From Lachnospiraceae bacterium (GTDB lineage Bacteria; Bacillota_A; Clostridia; Lachnospirales; Lachnospiraceae): DNA of 7,505 nt. The notes below the pieces were generated by a model, which saw nothing but the letters and a program-made list of their open reading frames with translations, was not told where the DNA came from and searched no databases. Below are positions 1 through 6,218 of this stretch, piece after piece. The position numbers and the translations under genes are program-made. The stretch lies in the NCBI GenBank assembly GCA_017390645.1, contig JAFPAZ010000288.1, forward strand, positions 1-7,505, in the 5' to 3' direction. The stretch's first letter is position 1, and each line of letters starts with the position of its first letter.

Positions 1-612
1 CCTGCAATAAAATCAGATTGGGAAGTATTGTTATATCCTAGTTTTTGGGCAGTATACTGGTATAGGATTGCTCATAAATTATATAAAAAAGGACATTTTT
101 TTCTTGCAAGGTTCATTTCACAAAAGACAGCAAGAAAGACCGGAATCGAAATCCATCCAGGGGCTGAAATCGGGGAAGGATTTTTTATTGATCATGGTCA
201 TGGAGTTGTAATTGGTGAAACTACAATTATTGGTAACAATGTAACTTTATACCAGGGGGTTACCTTGGGAGGAACAGGAAAAGAAAATGGAAAGAGACAC
301 CCTACAATTGAGGATAATGTTATGATAAGTGTAGGGGCTAAGATTATAGGCTCTTTTACCATAGGAGAAAATTCTAAGATAGGTGCCGGGGCTGTGGTAT
401 TAAAGGAAGTTCCGCCAAATTGTACTGTGGTAGGGGTTCCGGGAAGAATTGTAAAACGAGATAATGTTAAAGTGCCTAGAAGTGATATGGATCAGGTACA
501 TCTGCCAGATCCTGTTATGGAAGATATTACAACATTGCAAATGCAGAATGTAACCATAAAAGAAAAACTGGATGAAATTGAACAACAGCTGACAAAGAAA
601 CGTGGAGCTTAG
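1..612 (+). CDS. cysE: Serine O-acetyltransferase (CysE/EpsC type), 5'-truncated by window edge
   Basis: Transfers an acetyl group from acetyl-CoA to L-serine, giving O-acetylserine, the first committed step of cysteine synthesis in the cytoplasm. The frame is open from base 1 (it reads PAIKSDWEVL...), so 203 residues are visible and the true start lies outside the window. A TTG at 28 is in frame but is internal: family members carry a similar DPA...EVLL stretch after roughly 15 more N-terminal residues. The left-handed beta-helix of hexapeptide repeats is clear: GIEIHPGAEIG, then FFIDHGHGVVIGE with the catalytic-type His, GVTLGGTGKE, GKRHPTI, and IGAGAVVLKEVPP. The C-terminal tail (LPDPV, then a charged helix) resembles the Bacillus/clostridial enzyme. 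It is the first visible gene of a tight operon with cysS 54 bases downstream, a classic pairing of cysteine synthesis with cysteine charging. Any T-box or other leader would lie upstream of the window. Confidence 0.95.
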   Translation, partial: PAIKSDWEVLLYPSFWAVYWYRIAHKLYKKGHFFLARFISQKTARKTGIEIHPGAEIGEGFFIDHGHGVVIGETTIIGNNVTLYQGVTLGGTGKENGKRHPTIEDNVMISVGAKIIGSFTIGENSKIGAGAVVLKEVPPNCTVVGVPGRIVKRDNVKVPRSDMDQVHLPDPVMEDITTLQMQNVTIKEKLDEIEQQLTKKRGA

Positions 613-666
613 TTTTGTTCGAGGTGATTTGCCAGAGACGTCGTGATGAGTAAAGGTGAAAGATGA

Positions 667-2094
667 ATGGAGATTAAAATGGAAAATAATATGAAATTGT
701 TTAATACACTTACGAAAAAGGTGGAAACTTTTATTCCAAATGAAGAAGGAAAGGTAAACATGTATACTTGTGGACCTACAGTTTATCATTTTGCTCATAT
801 TGGTAATTTGAGAAGTTATATTATGGAGGATGTATTGGAAAAAACCTTCCGGTATGCCGGATATGATGTAAAACGTGTTATGAACATTACGGATGTGGGA
901 CACCTTTCTAGTGATGCAGACAGTGGCGAAGATAAGATGTTAAAAGGAGCAAAAAGAGAACATAAGACAGTAATGGAAATTGCGAAATTTTATACAGACG
1001 CTTTCTTCTCTGATTGTGAAAAATTAAATATTAAGCGACCGGATGTGGTGGAACCGGCTACGAACTGTATTAAAGAATTTATTCATATGATAGAAGTTCT
1101 TTTGGAAAAAGGGTATGCTTATGTTGCCGGGGAAAATGTATATTTTGATACTTCAAAACTACAGGATTATTATGTGTTTTCCAGTCAGAGTGAAAAAGAA
1201 CTTATGGTTGGTGTAAGAGATGACGTAGCTGAAGATACAAATAAGAAAAATAAAAGTGATTTTGTATTATGGTTTACGAAATCAAAATTTGATAATCAGG
1301 AATTAAAGTGGGAAAGCCCATGGGGGGTAGGTTATCCGGGATGGCACATTGAATGTTCAAGTATCAGCATGAAACATCTGGGTGAGTACATGGATATTCA
1401 TTGTGGTGGAGTGGATAATATCTTTCCTCATCATACCAATGAAATTGCACAAAGTGAAGCTTATTTGGGGCATAAATGGTGTAACTACTGGTTCCATGTG
1501 CATCACTTAAATGATAAATCAGGAAAAATGAGTAAGTCAAAGGGTGATTTTCTGACGGTGTCCTTATTAGAAGAGAAAAATTATCATCCGCTGGTATACA
1601 GAATGTTCTGTTTACAGTCTCATTATAGAAAACCATTGGAATTTTCTTATGAAGTTATGGATAATATGGAAAATTCTTATTTGAAATTAAGAAAAAACAT
1701 TGCCAAACTAACTGATAGTGAAGAAATAGAAATGCAAAAATTTGAGGAGTATAAGGGGAAATTTTTAGATGCCTTAAAAAATGATTTAAATACTTCCATG
1801 GCAATTACCATTTGTTATGAAGTATTAAAGGCAGAGATGAAAGATGCAACCAAACTGGCATTGTTCCGTAGTTTTGATGAAGTGTTATCCCTGGATCTGA
1901 CAATGGGTGAATTAGAAGAGGAAGGTGCTGTGGATCAGGAATTAGAGACACTTATTTTACAGAAGATAGAAGAAAGAAAGGCTGCGAAGAAGGAAAAGAA
2001 TTTTGCCAAGGCAGATGAGATAAGGGCGGAACTTCTGGAAATGGGAATTGTACTGGAAGATACAAGAGAAGGAGTAAAATGGAAGAAAATATAA
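667..2094 (+). CDS. cysS: Cysteinyl-tRNA synthetase
   Basis: Class I aminoacyl-tRNA synthetase that charges tRNA-Cys with cysteine in the cytoplasm, at the cost of ATP. The 475 residues are about the usual length for the family. Visible motifs: TCGPTVY at 34-40; the HIGH-type motif HIGN at 44-47; GYPGWHIECS at about 222-231; FPHHTNEIAQSE at about 253-264; and KMSKS at 287-291. The four zinc ligands expected from the E. coli enzyme are present as C35, C230, H255 and E259. The C-terminal part ends in the KNFAKADEIRAEL helix and GVKWKK typical of CysRS. The start is uncertain: ATG 667 has AAAGGTGA at 652-659 with good spacing, ATG 679 has GGAG at 669-672, and ATG 691 (MKLFNT) best matches the conserved N-terminus but lacks an obvious ribosome binding site. 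The 3' end overlaps the next gene by 16 bases, so the two are probably translationally coupled. Confidence 0.96.
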   Translation: MEIKMENNMKLFNTLTKKVETFIPNEEGKVNMYTCGPTVYHFAHIGNLRSYIMEDVLEKTFRYAGYDVKRVMNITDVGHLSSDADSGEDKMLKGAKREHKTVMEIAKFYTDAFFSDCEKLNIKRPDVVEPATNCIKEFIHMIEVLLEKGYAYVAGENVYFDTSKLQDYYVFSSQSEKELMVGVRDDVAEDTNKKNKSDFVLWFTKSKFDNQELKWESPWGVGYPGWHIECSSISMKHLGEYMDIHCGGVDNIFPHHTNEIAQSEAYLGHKWCNYWFHVHHLNDKSGKMSKSKGDFLTVSLLEEKNYHPLVYRMFCLQSHYRKPLEFSYEVMDNMENSYLKLRKNIAKLTDSEEIEMQKFEEYKGKFLDALKNDLNTSMAITICYEVLKAEMKDATKLALFRSFDEVLSLDLTMGELEEEGAVDQELETLILQKIEERKAAKKEKNFAKADEIRAELLEMGIVLEDTREGVKWKKI

Positions 2095-2507
2095 AGGACT
2101 ATTTTAAAGAAGCTTTTCAGATAAGTCAGGTGGACCCGAAGGGATATTCCCCTTTGGCACTTGCGTATATTGGAGATGGGGTATACGAATTAATGATTCG
2201 TACCATCCTGGTTTCAAAGAAAGATATGCAGGTTCAGAAATATCATAAAAAAGCAAGTGATTTAGTAAAAGCCCAAACCCAGGCAAATATGATTCATGCC
2301 ATAGCAGAGGAATTGACAGAAGAGGAAATGGCAGTTTATAAAAGGGGAAGAAATGCAAAATCCTATACCATGGCAAAAAATGCCACGGTGTCGGATTACA
2401 GGGCTGCCACAGGTTTTGAAGCGTTGATAGGATACCTGTATTTAAAAGAAGACCTAATAAGAGCGATTGAACTTGTCAAAATTGCATTGGAAAGAAAAGA
2501 TGTATAA
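2079..2507 (+). CDS. mrnC: Mini-ribonuclease III
   Basis: Ribonuclease of the RNase III fold that lacks the double-stranded RNA-binding domain. In Bacillus subtilis it trims the 5' and 3' ends of 23S rRNA precursor in assembling 50S subunits. The 142 residues cover the catalytic domain only, as expected. Signature segments are LAYIGDGVYEL at about 28-38 (D33 is the metal-binding catalytic Asp of this motif), GRNAKSY at 90-96, and YRAATGFEALIGYLYL at about 107-122 with E114 as the second acidic active-site residue. The ATG at 2079 lies inside the end of cysS (16-base overlap, different frame) and is preceded by AAGGAG at 2069-2074, itself within the cysS coding sequence. The position between cysS and rlmB matches the conserved Firmicutes order (yazC in B. 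subtilis). Nothing looks truncated. Confidence 0.94.
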   Translation: MEENIKDYFKEAFQISQVDPKGYSPLALAYIGDGVYELMIRTILVSKKDMQVQKYHKKASDLVKAQTQANMIHAIAEELTEEEMAVYKRGRNAKSYTMAKNATVSDYRAATGFEALIGYLYLKEDLIRAIELVKIALERKDV

Positions 2508-2523
2508 GAAAGCAGAGGAATAA

Positions 2524-3267
2524 ATGAGATACGAAGAATTTACGATTGAAGGACGAAACGCGGTCATCGAAGCATTTCGTTCCAATAAAACCATTGATAA
2601 ACTTTTTATACTGGATAAGTGTCAGGATGGACCTATTAAAACGATTTTACGGGAAGCAAAAAAACAGGATACCATCATTCAGTTTGTTACAAAGGAACGA
2701 TTAGACCAGTTGTCAAAGACGGGACACCATCAAGGTGCTATTGCTATGGCAGCAGCATATGAATATGCAGAAGTTTCAGAAATATTAGATGTTGCAAAGG
2801 AAAAGGGAGAACCACCATTTATTTTTATTTTAGACGAGATTGAGGACCCTCATAACCTAGGTGCTATCATCCGTACGGCAAATCTGGTAGGGGCCCATGG
2901 TGTGATTATTCCAAAAAGAAGAGCAGTGGGGCTTACAGCTACAGTAGCGAAGACTTCCGCAGGAGCAATCAATTACACACCGGTGGCGAAAGTGACAAAC
3001 ATTAAAAAGACTATGGAAGAACTAAAAAAAGAGGGACTTTGGTTTGTATGTGCAGATATGGGTGGTGAGGTAATGTATGACCTTGATTTAAAGGGACCTA
3101 TCGGGATTGTGATCGGAAACGAAGGACAAGGAGTAAGCAGATTGGTGAAAGAAACCTGTGATTTTACGGCCTCAATTCCAATGAAGGGGGAAATTGATTC
3201 TTTGAATGCATCTGTTGCAGCAGGTGTGTTGGCTTATGAGGTGTTCCGGCAAAGACGAAACGGGTAA
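2524..3267 (+). CDS. rlmB: 23S rRNA 2'-O-ribose methyltransferase, RlmB/TrmH SPOUT family
   Basis: S-adenosylmethionine-dependent methyltransferase of the SpoU/TrmH family. By family and context it acts on the ribose of a 23S rRNA guanosine (RlmB role; yacO/trmH-like in Bacillus), though target choice cannot be proved from sequence. The 247 residues fit the family length. An N-terminal substrate-binding domain of L30e type spans about 5-75 (EGRNAVIEAF, then GHHQGAIA). The knotted SPOUT domain follows, with motif 1 EDPHNLGAIIRTA at about 107-119 (N111, R117), motif 2 IVIGNEGQGVS at 195-205 (E200) and motif 3 IPMKGEIDSLNASVAAG at about 218-234. Start ATG 2524 has AGAGG five bases upstream and lies 16 bases after mrnC. 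Next to an rRNA-trimming nuclease, it makes the middle of the operon a 23S rRNA maturation pair. Confidence 0.92.
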   Translation: MRYEEFTIEGRNAVIEAFRSNKTIDKLFILDKCQDGPIKTILREAKKQDTIIQFVTKERLDQLSKTGHHQGAIAMAAAYEYAEVSEILDVAKEKGEPPFIFILDEIEDPHNLGAIIRTANLVGAHGVIIPKRRAVGLTATVAKTSAGAINYTPVAKVTNIKKTMEELKKEGLWFVCADMGGEVMYDLDLKGPIGIVIGNEGQGVSRLVKETCDFTASIPMKGEIDSLNASVAAGVLAYEVFRQRRNG

Positions 3268-3288
3268 AGTTCATGGAGAGAGGCGCTT

Positions 3289-3906
3289 ATGTCAAGAGAT
3301 TTTACAAAGTTGGAAGATGAACAGATGATTCGGCTGATTCGGGAAGAAAACAACGAAGAGGCTATGGATTTTTTGATGAATAAATACAGGGGGCTGGTAA
3401 AAAAAGAGGCCAGAACTTTATATATGATGGGAGCCGACTCAGAAGATATTATTCAAGAAGGAATGATTGGACTTTTTAAGGCAATACGAGATTATAGTAT
3501 GGAAAATGAAGCTTCTTTTTTTACTTTTGCGAAAATCTGTATTCAAAGGCAATTGGTAAATGCCGTAAAAGCATCTACCAGAAAAAAACATTCTCCGTTA
3601 AACTCTTATGTTTCGTTTTATGAACCAGTGCAGGAGAGTACGGAAGTAGCTGTTATGGATACCATACAGGCAGCTGAAAATTTTTCAAATCCCGAAAATA
3701 TTTTACTAGAACATGAAACAATAGAACGGTTGGAAGAAGGGATTAAGGAAAAGCTAAGCGGCTTGGAGCAGGAAGTGCTGAGTTTATTCTTAGACGGTAA
3801 GTCTTATGGTGAAATAGGGGAAATGCTAGGTAAGGATACAAAGGCTGTAGACAATGCAGTTCAAAGAATTCGAAATAAAATTAAAAAAAGTATTGACACA
3901 AAATAA
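3289..3906 (+). CDS. sigH: RNA polymerase sigma-H factor (Spo0H type)
   Basis: Alternative sigma-70 family factor that directs RNA polymerase to transition-phase and early sporulation promoters in Bacillus and Clostridia. The 205 residues are close to the usual length of about 210-220. Region 2 spans about 24-98, including GADSEDIIQEGMIGLFKAIRD (48-68) and the region 2.4 stretch RQLVNAVKASTRKKH (87-101) followed by PLNSY; this combination is very close to B. subtilis SigH. Region 4 spans about 145-200, with a helix-turn-helix around FLDGKSYGEIGEML and DNAVQRIRNKIKK. Start ATG 3289 is preceded by GGAGAGAGG (3275-3283) and lies 21 bases after rlmB, with no promoter or terminator between them. 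A yacP gene, present between rlmB and sigH in B. subtilis, is absent. The last five codons double as the -35 region of the tRNA-Thr promoter. SigH is kept in many non-sporulating Clostridia too, so it does not prove sporulation. Confidence 0.93.
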   Translation: MSRDFTKLEDEQMIRLIREENNEEAMDFLMNKYRGLVKKEARTLYMMGADSEDIIQEGMIGLFKAIRDYSMENEASFFTFAKICIQRQLVNAVKASTRKKHSPLNSYVSFYEPVQESTEVAVMDTIQAAENFSNPENILLEHETIERLEEGIKEKLSGLEQEVLSLFLDGKSYGEIGEMLGKDTKAVDNAVQRIRNKIKKSIDTK

Positions 3907-3921
3907 CGTTTGTGGTAACAT
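3893..3921 (+). promoter_or_regulatory. Sigma-A-type promoter for tRNA-Thr, overlapping the end of sigH
   Basis: A perfect -35 box TTGACA lies at 3893-3898, 17 bases before a -10 box TAACAT at 3916-3921. The -10 is preceded by TGG (3913-3915), an extended -10 motif. The predicted transcription start near 3928 is about ten bases before the mature tRNA 5' end. The -35 box is inside the sigH coding sequence, and the sigH stop codon lies in the spacer. Confidence 0.78.
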
Positions 3922-3937
3922 CTTAATGCGATGTTAT

Positions 3938-4010
3938 GCTGATATAGCTCAGGAGGTAGAGCGCAACATTGGTAGTGTTGAGGTCACGGGTTCGACTCCC
4001 GTTATCAGCT
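3938..4010 (+). tRNA. tRNA-Thr (anticodon GGU)
   Basis: The 73 bases fold into a perfect cloverleaf. The acceptor stem is GCTGATA/TATCAGC, the D arm GCTC-AGGAGGTA-GAGC, the anticodon arm CAACA-TTGGTAG-TGTTG, the variable loop AGGTC, and the T arm ACGGG-TTCGACT-CCCGT. All stems are fully paired. The anticodon GGT at 3971-3973 reads ACC and ACU threonine codons. The discriminator base is T, and no CCA is encoded (TTA follows), so CCA must be added enzymatically. The gene has its own promoter upstream and a terminator five bases downstream, so it is a single-tRNA unit, although read-through transcripts from the sigH operon are likely too. Confidence 0.96.
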
Positions 4011-4014
4011 TTAC

Positions 4015-4038
4015 AACTCCTGGAAGGGAGTTTTTTTT
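4015..4038 (+). terminator. Rho-independent terminator after tRNA-Thr
   Basis: AACTCC (4015-4020) pairs with GGAGTT (4027-4032) around a six-base loop, and a run of eight T residues starts at 4031. It lies directly after the tRNA and is the only good terminator visible between rlmB and the LCP gene, so it probably also ends the cysE-sigH operon transcript. Confidence 0.88.
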
Positions 4039-4074
4039 GTTTACCAGGGATTTTTTGTATATTCGAGGTAAAAA

Positions 4075-4103
4075 TTGGCACAATGTGCAGTAAAACATAT
4101 TTG
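4075..4103 (+). promoter_or_regulatory. Candidate promoter of the LCP-family gene
   Basis: TTGGCA at 4075-4080 and TATTTG at 4098-4103 are separated by 17 bases, and they follow the tRNA terminator. A short perfect inverted repeat GCACA-A-TGTGC (4078-4088) overlaps the -35 end. The -10 box is weak, so the exact element is uncertain, but a promoter is needed between the terminator and the ATG at 4150. Confidence 0.4.
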
Positions 4104-4149
4104 TAAAAATGAGAGTGAAAATACAAATGATGGTACGGAGGGACACATT

Positions 4150-5511
4150 ATGAAAAAAAAGAGCAAAAAAGGTCTTATATTCGTTGTTATTGCGGTGATT
4201 ATAGTTGTGATTTTTGTGAAAAAATCAAAAAACAAAAAAGAAGATAAACCAGATACTACGAAACAACCGATTACCATAGAAAATAGGGATGACGGAATTT
4301 TTGTTACGGCGATGATGGGCGAAAATACCACGGTTGGTGGGATTGATTACTTTATTGTTAAAATTTTTAACACGGAAACAAATAATCTGGATTTTGTGGT
4401 GATTCCGGAAAGATGTTATCTTACGATGTCTTCCGAATGTTATCAGACATTAAGTAGTAAAAACGCTGATTTGATGGCCAGCATGAATTTATCCAGTATT
4501 GCATTGTATTTTAACAAAGAAGCCAGATATGAAAATACGATTATTGCATTGGAAGATATCTTAGGGCTTGAGGTGGACTATTATGAAGTGTTTAGCGAAG
4601 AAGAGTTTATTCAGATGATTAATCTTGTCACACCATTAAATTATGATTTAAAGACAAACATTTCGTATATTAACCGAAAAGGTGTCAGTGTAGAGGTACC
4701 GGCGGGAATGCAGTATATTGATGGTGAGAACGCATTAGCCATAATTAAAGCAGAAGATTCCTATGAGTCAAAAATAGATCAGGCAAATGAAATGTGCGGA
4801 TATCTGAACCAGTATTATTCTTTTATTTTTTCTTTGAATTCATTGGATAAATTAAAAGAATACTATTCTTATGTATTTGAAATTATGCAGTCTGATGCGG
4901 TATACGATGATTATGCTCCTTATTTAGAAAAGCTATATAATGTAAATCCGGATGAGATTTCTTTCCATATTGTAGTAGGTGGATTAGTTGAAGATGGACG
5001 TTATTTTATTGACTCTGTTCAAATGCAACAGCTGGTTCAAGAAATTATAGCAAAGCCGGCAGGTGCAGGAAAAGAAGTGATTTCTACAGAAGATCCTTCT
5101 GCTTCAACTTCGGAAGGAGACAGTAGTGAAGAAAATTCAGATGATACTCAAAGTACTGAAAATACAGAAAACACAGAGCAGAGTACAGAAGAACCAGCTA
5201 CTGAGCCGGAAGAACCACAAGGAATGAGTACAAAAGAGGCTGTCATTCAGATCCAAAATAGTACTTTCGTAAATGGTCTTGCAAAGAAATGGCAGACGAA
5301 ACTGAACACAGATGGATATCAGGTTACCAGCGTAACAAATTATAAAGGTGGAGGCGGTACTTTAGAAGCTACGAAGATTATTGTGAACAATGCTTCTTTA
5401 GGAGAGGATTTGAAGACCTACTTCCCATCTGCCACAATTGAGACAGGTGAAGTACCTGCGGGATATGATGTTGTAATTATCTTAAGTTCACAGGATACAA
5501 CAGTAAATTAA
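4150..5511 (+). CDS. Membrane-anchored LCP-family protein with LytR_C domain; LCP active site degenerate
   Basis: The start is ATG 4150, preceded by GGAGGG (4137-4142), giving 453 residues; an in-frame upstream TTG at 4075 has no ribosome binding site and would add a polar leader. A basic N-terminus and one membrane segment (about 8-23) predict an inside-N, outside-C anchor. Residues about 48-228 follow the LytR-CpsA-Psr pattern: GGIDYFIVKIFN, FVVIPERCYL, IIALEDILGLEVDYYEVFSEEEF, GMQYIDGENALAIIK. A Ser/Thr/Glu/Pro-rich linker (about 302-358) leads to a LytR_C-like domain (about 363-447: NSTFVNGLAKKW, LNTDGY, YDVVIILSS). Active LCP enzymes move wall polymers from lipid carriers to peptidoglycan using conserved arginines. 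Here the Arg of DRSDT is Gly, PRDT reads PERC, RYR reads IKAED, and the later GRxxRQ stretch reads SKIDQANE. Family membership is fairly sure; transferase activity is doubtful. It lies 56 bases before a probable partner gene, with no terminator between them. Confidence 0.82.
   Translation: MKKKSKKGLIFVVIAVIIVVIFVKKSKNKKEDKPDTTKQPITIENRDDGIFVTAMMGENTTVGGIDYFIVKIFNTETNNLDFVVIPERCYLTMSSECYQTLSSKNADLMASMNLSSIALYFNKEARYENTIIALEDILGLEVDYYEVFSEEEFIQMINLVTPLNYDLKTNISYINRKGVSVEVPAGMQYIDGENALAIIKAEDSYESKIDQANEMCGYLNQYYSFIFSLNSLDKLKEYYSYVFEIMQSDAVYDDYAPYLEKLYNVNPDEISFHIVVGGLVEDGRYFIDSVQMQQLVQEIIAKPAGAGKEVISTEDPSASTSEGDSSEENSDDTQSTENTENTEQSTEEPATEPEEPQGMSTKEAVIQIQNSTFVNGLAKKWQTKLNTDGYQVTSVTNYKGGGGTLEATKIIVNNASLGEDLKTYFPSATIETGEVPAGYDVVIILSSQDTTVN
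5152..5193 (+). repeat. Imperfect in-frame repeat coding Thr-Glu-Asn/Gln units in the LCP linker
   Basis: Codons 335-348 of the LCP-family gene read STENTENTEQSTEE, made of imperfect ACA-GAA-AAT-like nine-base units. The stretch lies within a longer low-complexity acidic Ser/Thr linker and probably forms a flexible extracellular spacer. Codon variation within the units argues against very recent expansion. Confidence 0.6.
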
Positions 5512-5567
5512 TCCCGAAGCTTAAAAATACTCGAAACTGTTGTAAATATAGCGTTGAGGTGTCTCAT

Positions 5568-6218
5568 ATGCATAATAAAAAAAGTATTTATGAACTTGAA
5601 TTTGACTGCATGTCAGAAACAAAAGCAGAAGAATTGGTTGAGAAATATTTTTCGTCAGAACAGATACATTTGATTTACTATGTGGAACCGAAATTGGTTT
5701 TAACTGATTTGAGTGAAGAAGAAATTTCTTTGATTCAAAGTGCGAAATTGGTAATGGCAGTTCAGACGGAATTATATGAAGATTTACAAAGTGCAAAAGA
5801 AAATTATAGTAGAATTGTAAAAGGAATTGAATTTCTGAAAATTATCAGCACTTATGTAAAGAAGAAGAAAGAAAAGGTGATTGTTCTTTCTTCTTCAGAA
5901 GAAGATTGTGAGGCATTTATGAGATTCCTTCATCTGGATAGGAATTTATGTAAAAATATAATTGTTGCGCAGATGAAGGAAACAGATATGGATGGTTTTG
6001 TGAATGAAATGAACATGGACATGGCTCCTGTTGTTTTTTCTTTGATGCAGCATGACATCCAGATAGAATTTATCAGAAATTATGTGGATAAACTGGATAC
6101 AAAAATGGTAGTTATGCTGGGAGACAGCCTGGAATACATGAAAAAATCTGAAAAGAAGATACATAAGATTTTGAAAGCATTACACATTGGCAAAAAACAC
6201 TACAATTTGCCGAAATAA
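5568..6218 (+). CDS. Uncharacterised protein, possible degenerate WecG/TagA/CpsF-fold protein
   Basis: The start is ATG 5568, with GAGG at 5556-5559 eight bases upstream; an in-frame GTG at 5559 overlaps that site and is less likely. The product has 216 residues, is acidic and Lys-rich, and has no signal peptide or membrane segment, so it should be cytoplasmic. I do not recognise it with certainty. Read against WecG/TagA/CpsF glycosyltransferases, the segment order matches from end to end: IYELEFDCMSETKAEELVE as the opening strand-helix, QIHLIYYVEPKLVL where TPNAE is expected, SAKLVMAVQTELY where the PDG motif is expected, EKVIVLSSSEED for the VFLLGG strand, then APVVFSLMQHDIQIEFIRN for the LFVGLGAPKQEKWI stretch and KMVVMLGDSLEYM for GVGGAFDF. 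Every signature residue is replaced, so catalysis is unlikely. It follows the LCP-family gene with no terminator between and probably shares its transcript. The family link is inferred from pattern only. Confidence 0.5.
   Translation: MHNKKSIYELEFDCMSETKAEELVEKYFSSEQIHLIYYVEPKLVLTDLSEEEISLIQSAKLVMAVQTELYEDLQSAKENYSRIVKGIEFLKIISTYVKKKKEKVIVLSSSEEDCEAFMRFLHLDRNLCKNIIVAQMKETDMDGFVNEMNMDMAPVVFSLMQHDIQIEFIRNYVDKLDTKMVVMLGDSLEYMKKSEKKIHKILKALHIGKKHYNLPK

Noticed and set aside
613..666. Possible leader peptide or regulatory element between cysE and cysS (GAGGTG, then a TTG with five codons)
   Set aside because: The frame is only five codons long, has no cysteine codons, and no T-box-like or terminator-like structure fits in 54 bases.
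400..903. Minus-strand frame of 167 codons across cysE and cysS
   Set aside because: The translation is His/Phe/Ile-rich, the usual product of reading A-rich coding DNA backwards, and it covers two clear genes.
3951..3957. AGGAGGT, a near-perfect Shine-Dalgarno sequence
   Set aside because: It forms the tRNA D-loop (G18-G19 kept) and has no suitable start codon and gene after it; it is structural, not a translation signal.
3854..4093. Open frame on the + strand running through the end of sigH, the tRNA and the terminator
   Set aside because: It overlaps the sigH end, a perfect tRNA cloverleaf and a terminator, and has no ribosome binding site of its own. It is a chance frame.
3923..4331. 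Minus-strand open frames over the tRNA and the LCP gene start
   Set aside because: They are antisense to the tRNA, terminator and a well-supported gene, with low-complexity Phe/Ser/Ile-rich translations and no family resemblance.
5512..5567. Terminator between the LCP gene and the 216-residue gene
   Set aside because: No stable hairpin with a T run is visible in the 56 bases, so the two genes are better treated as one transcript.
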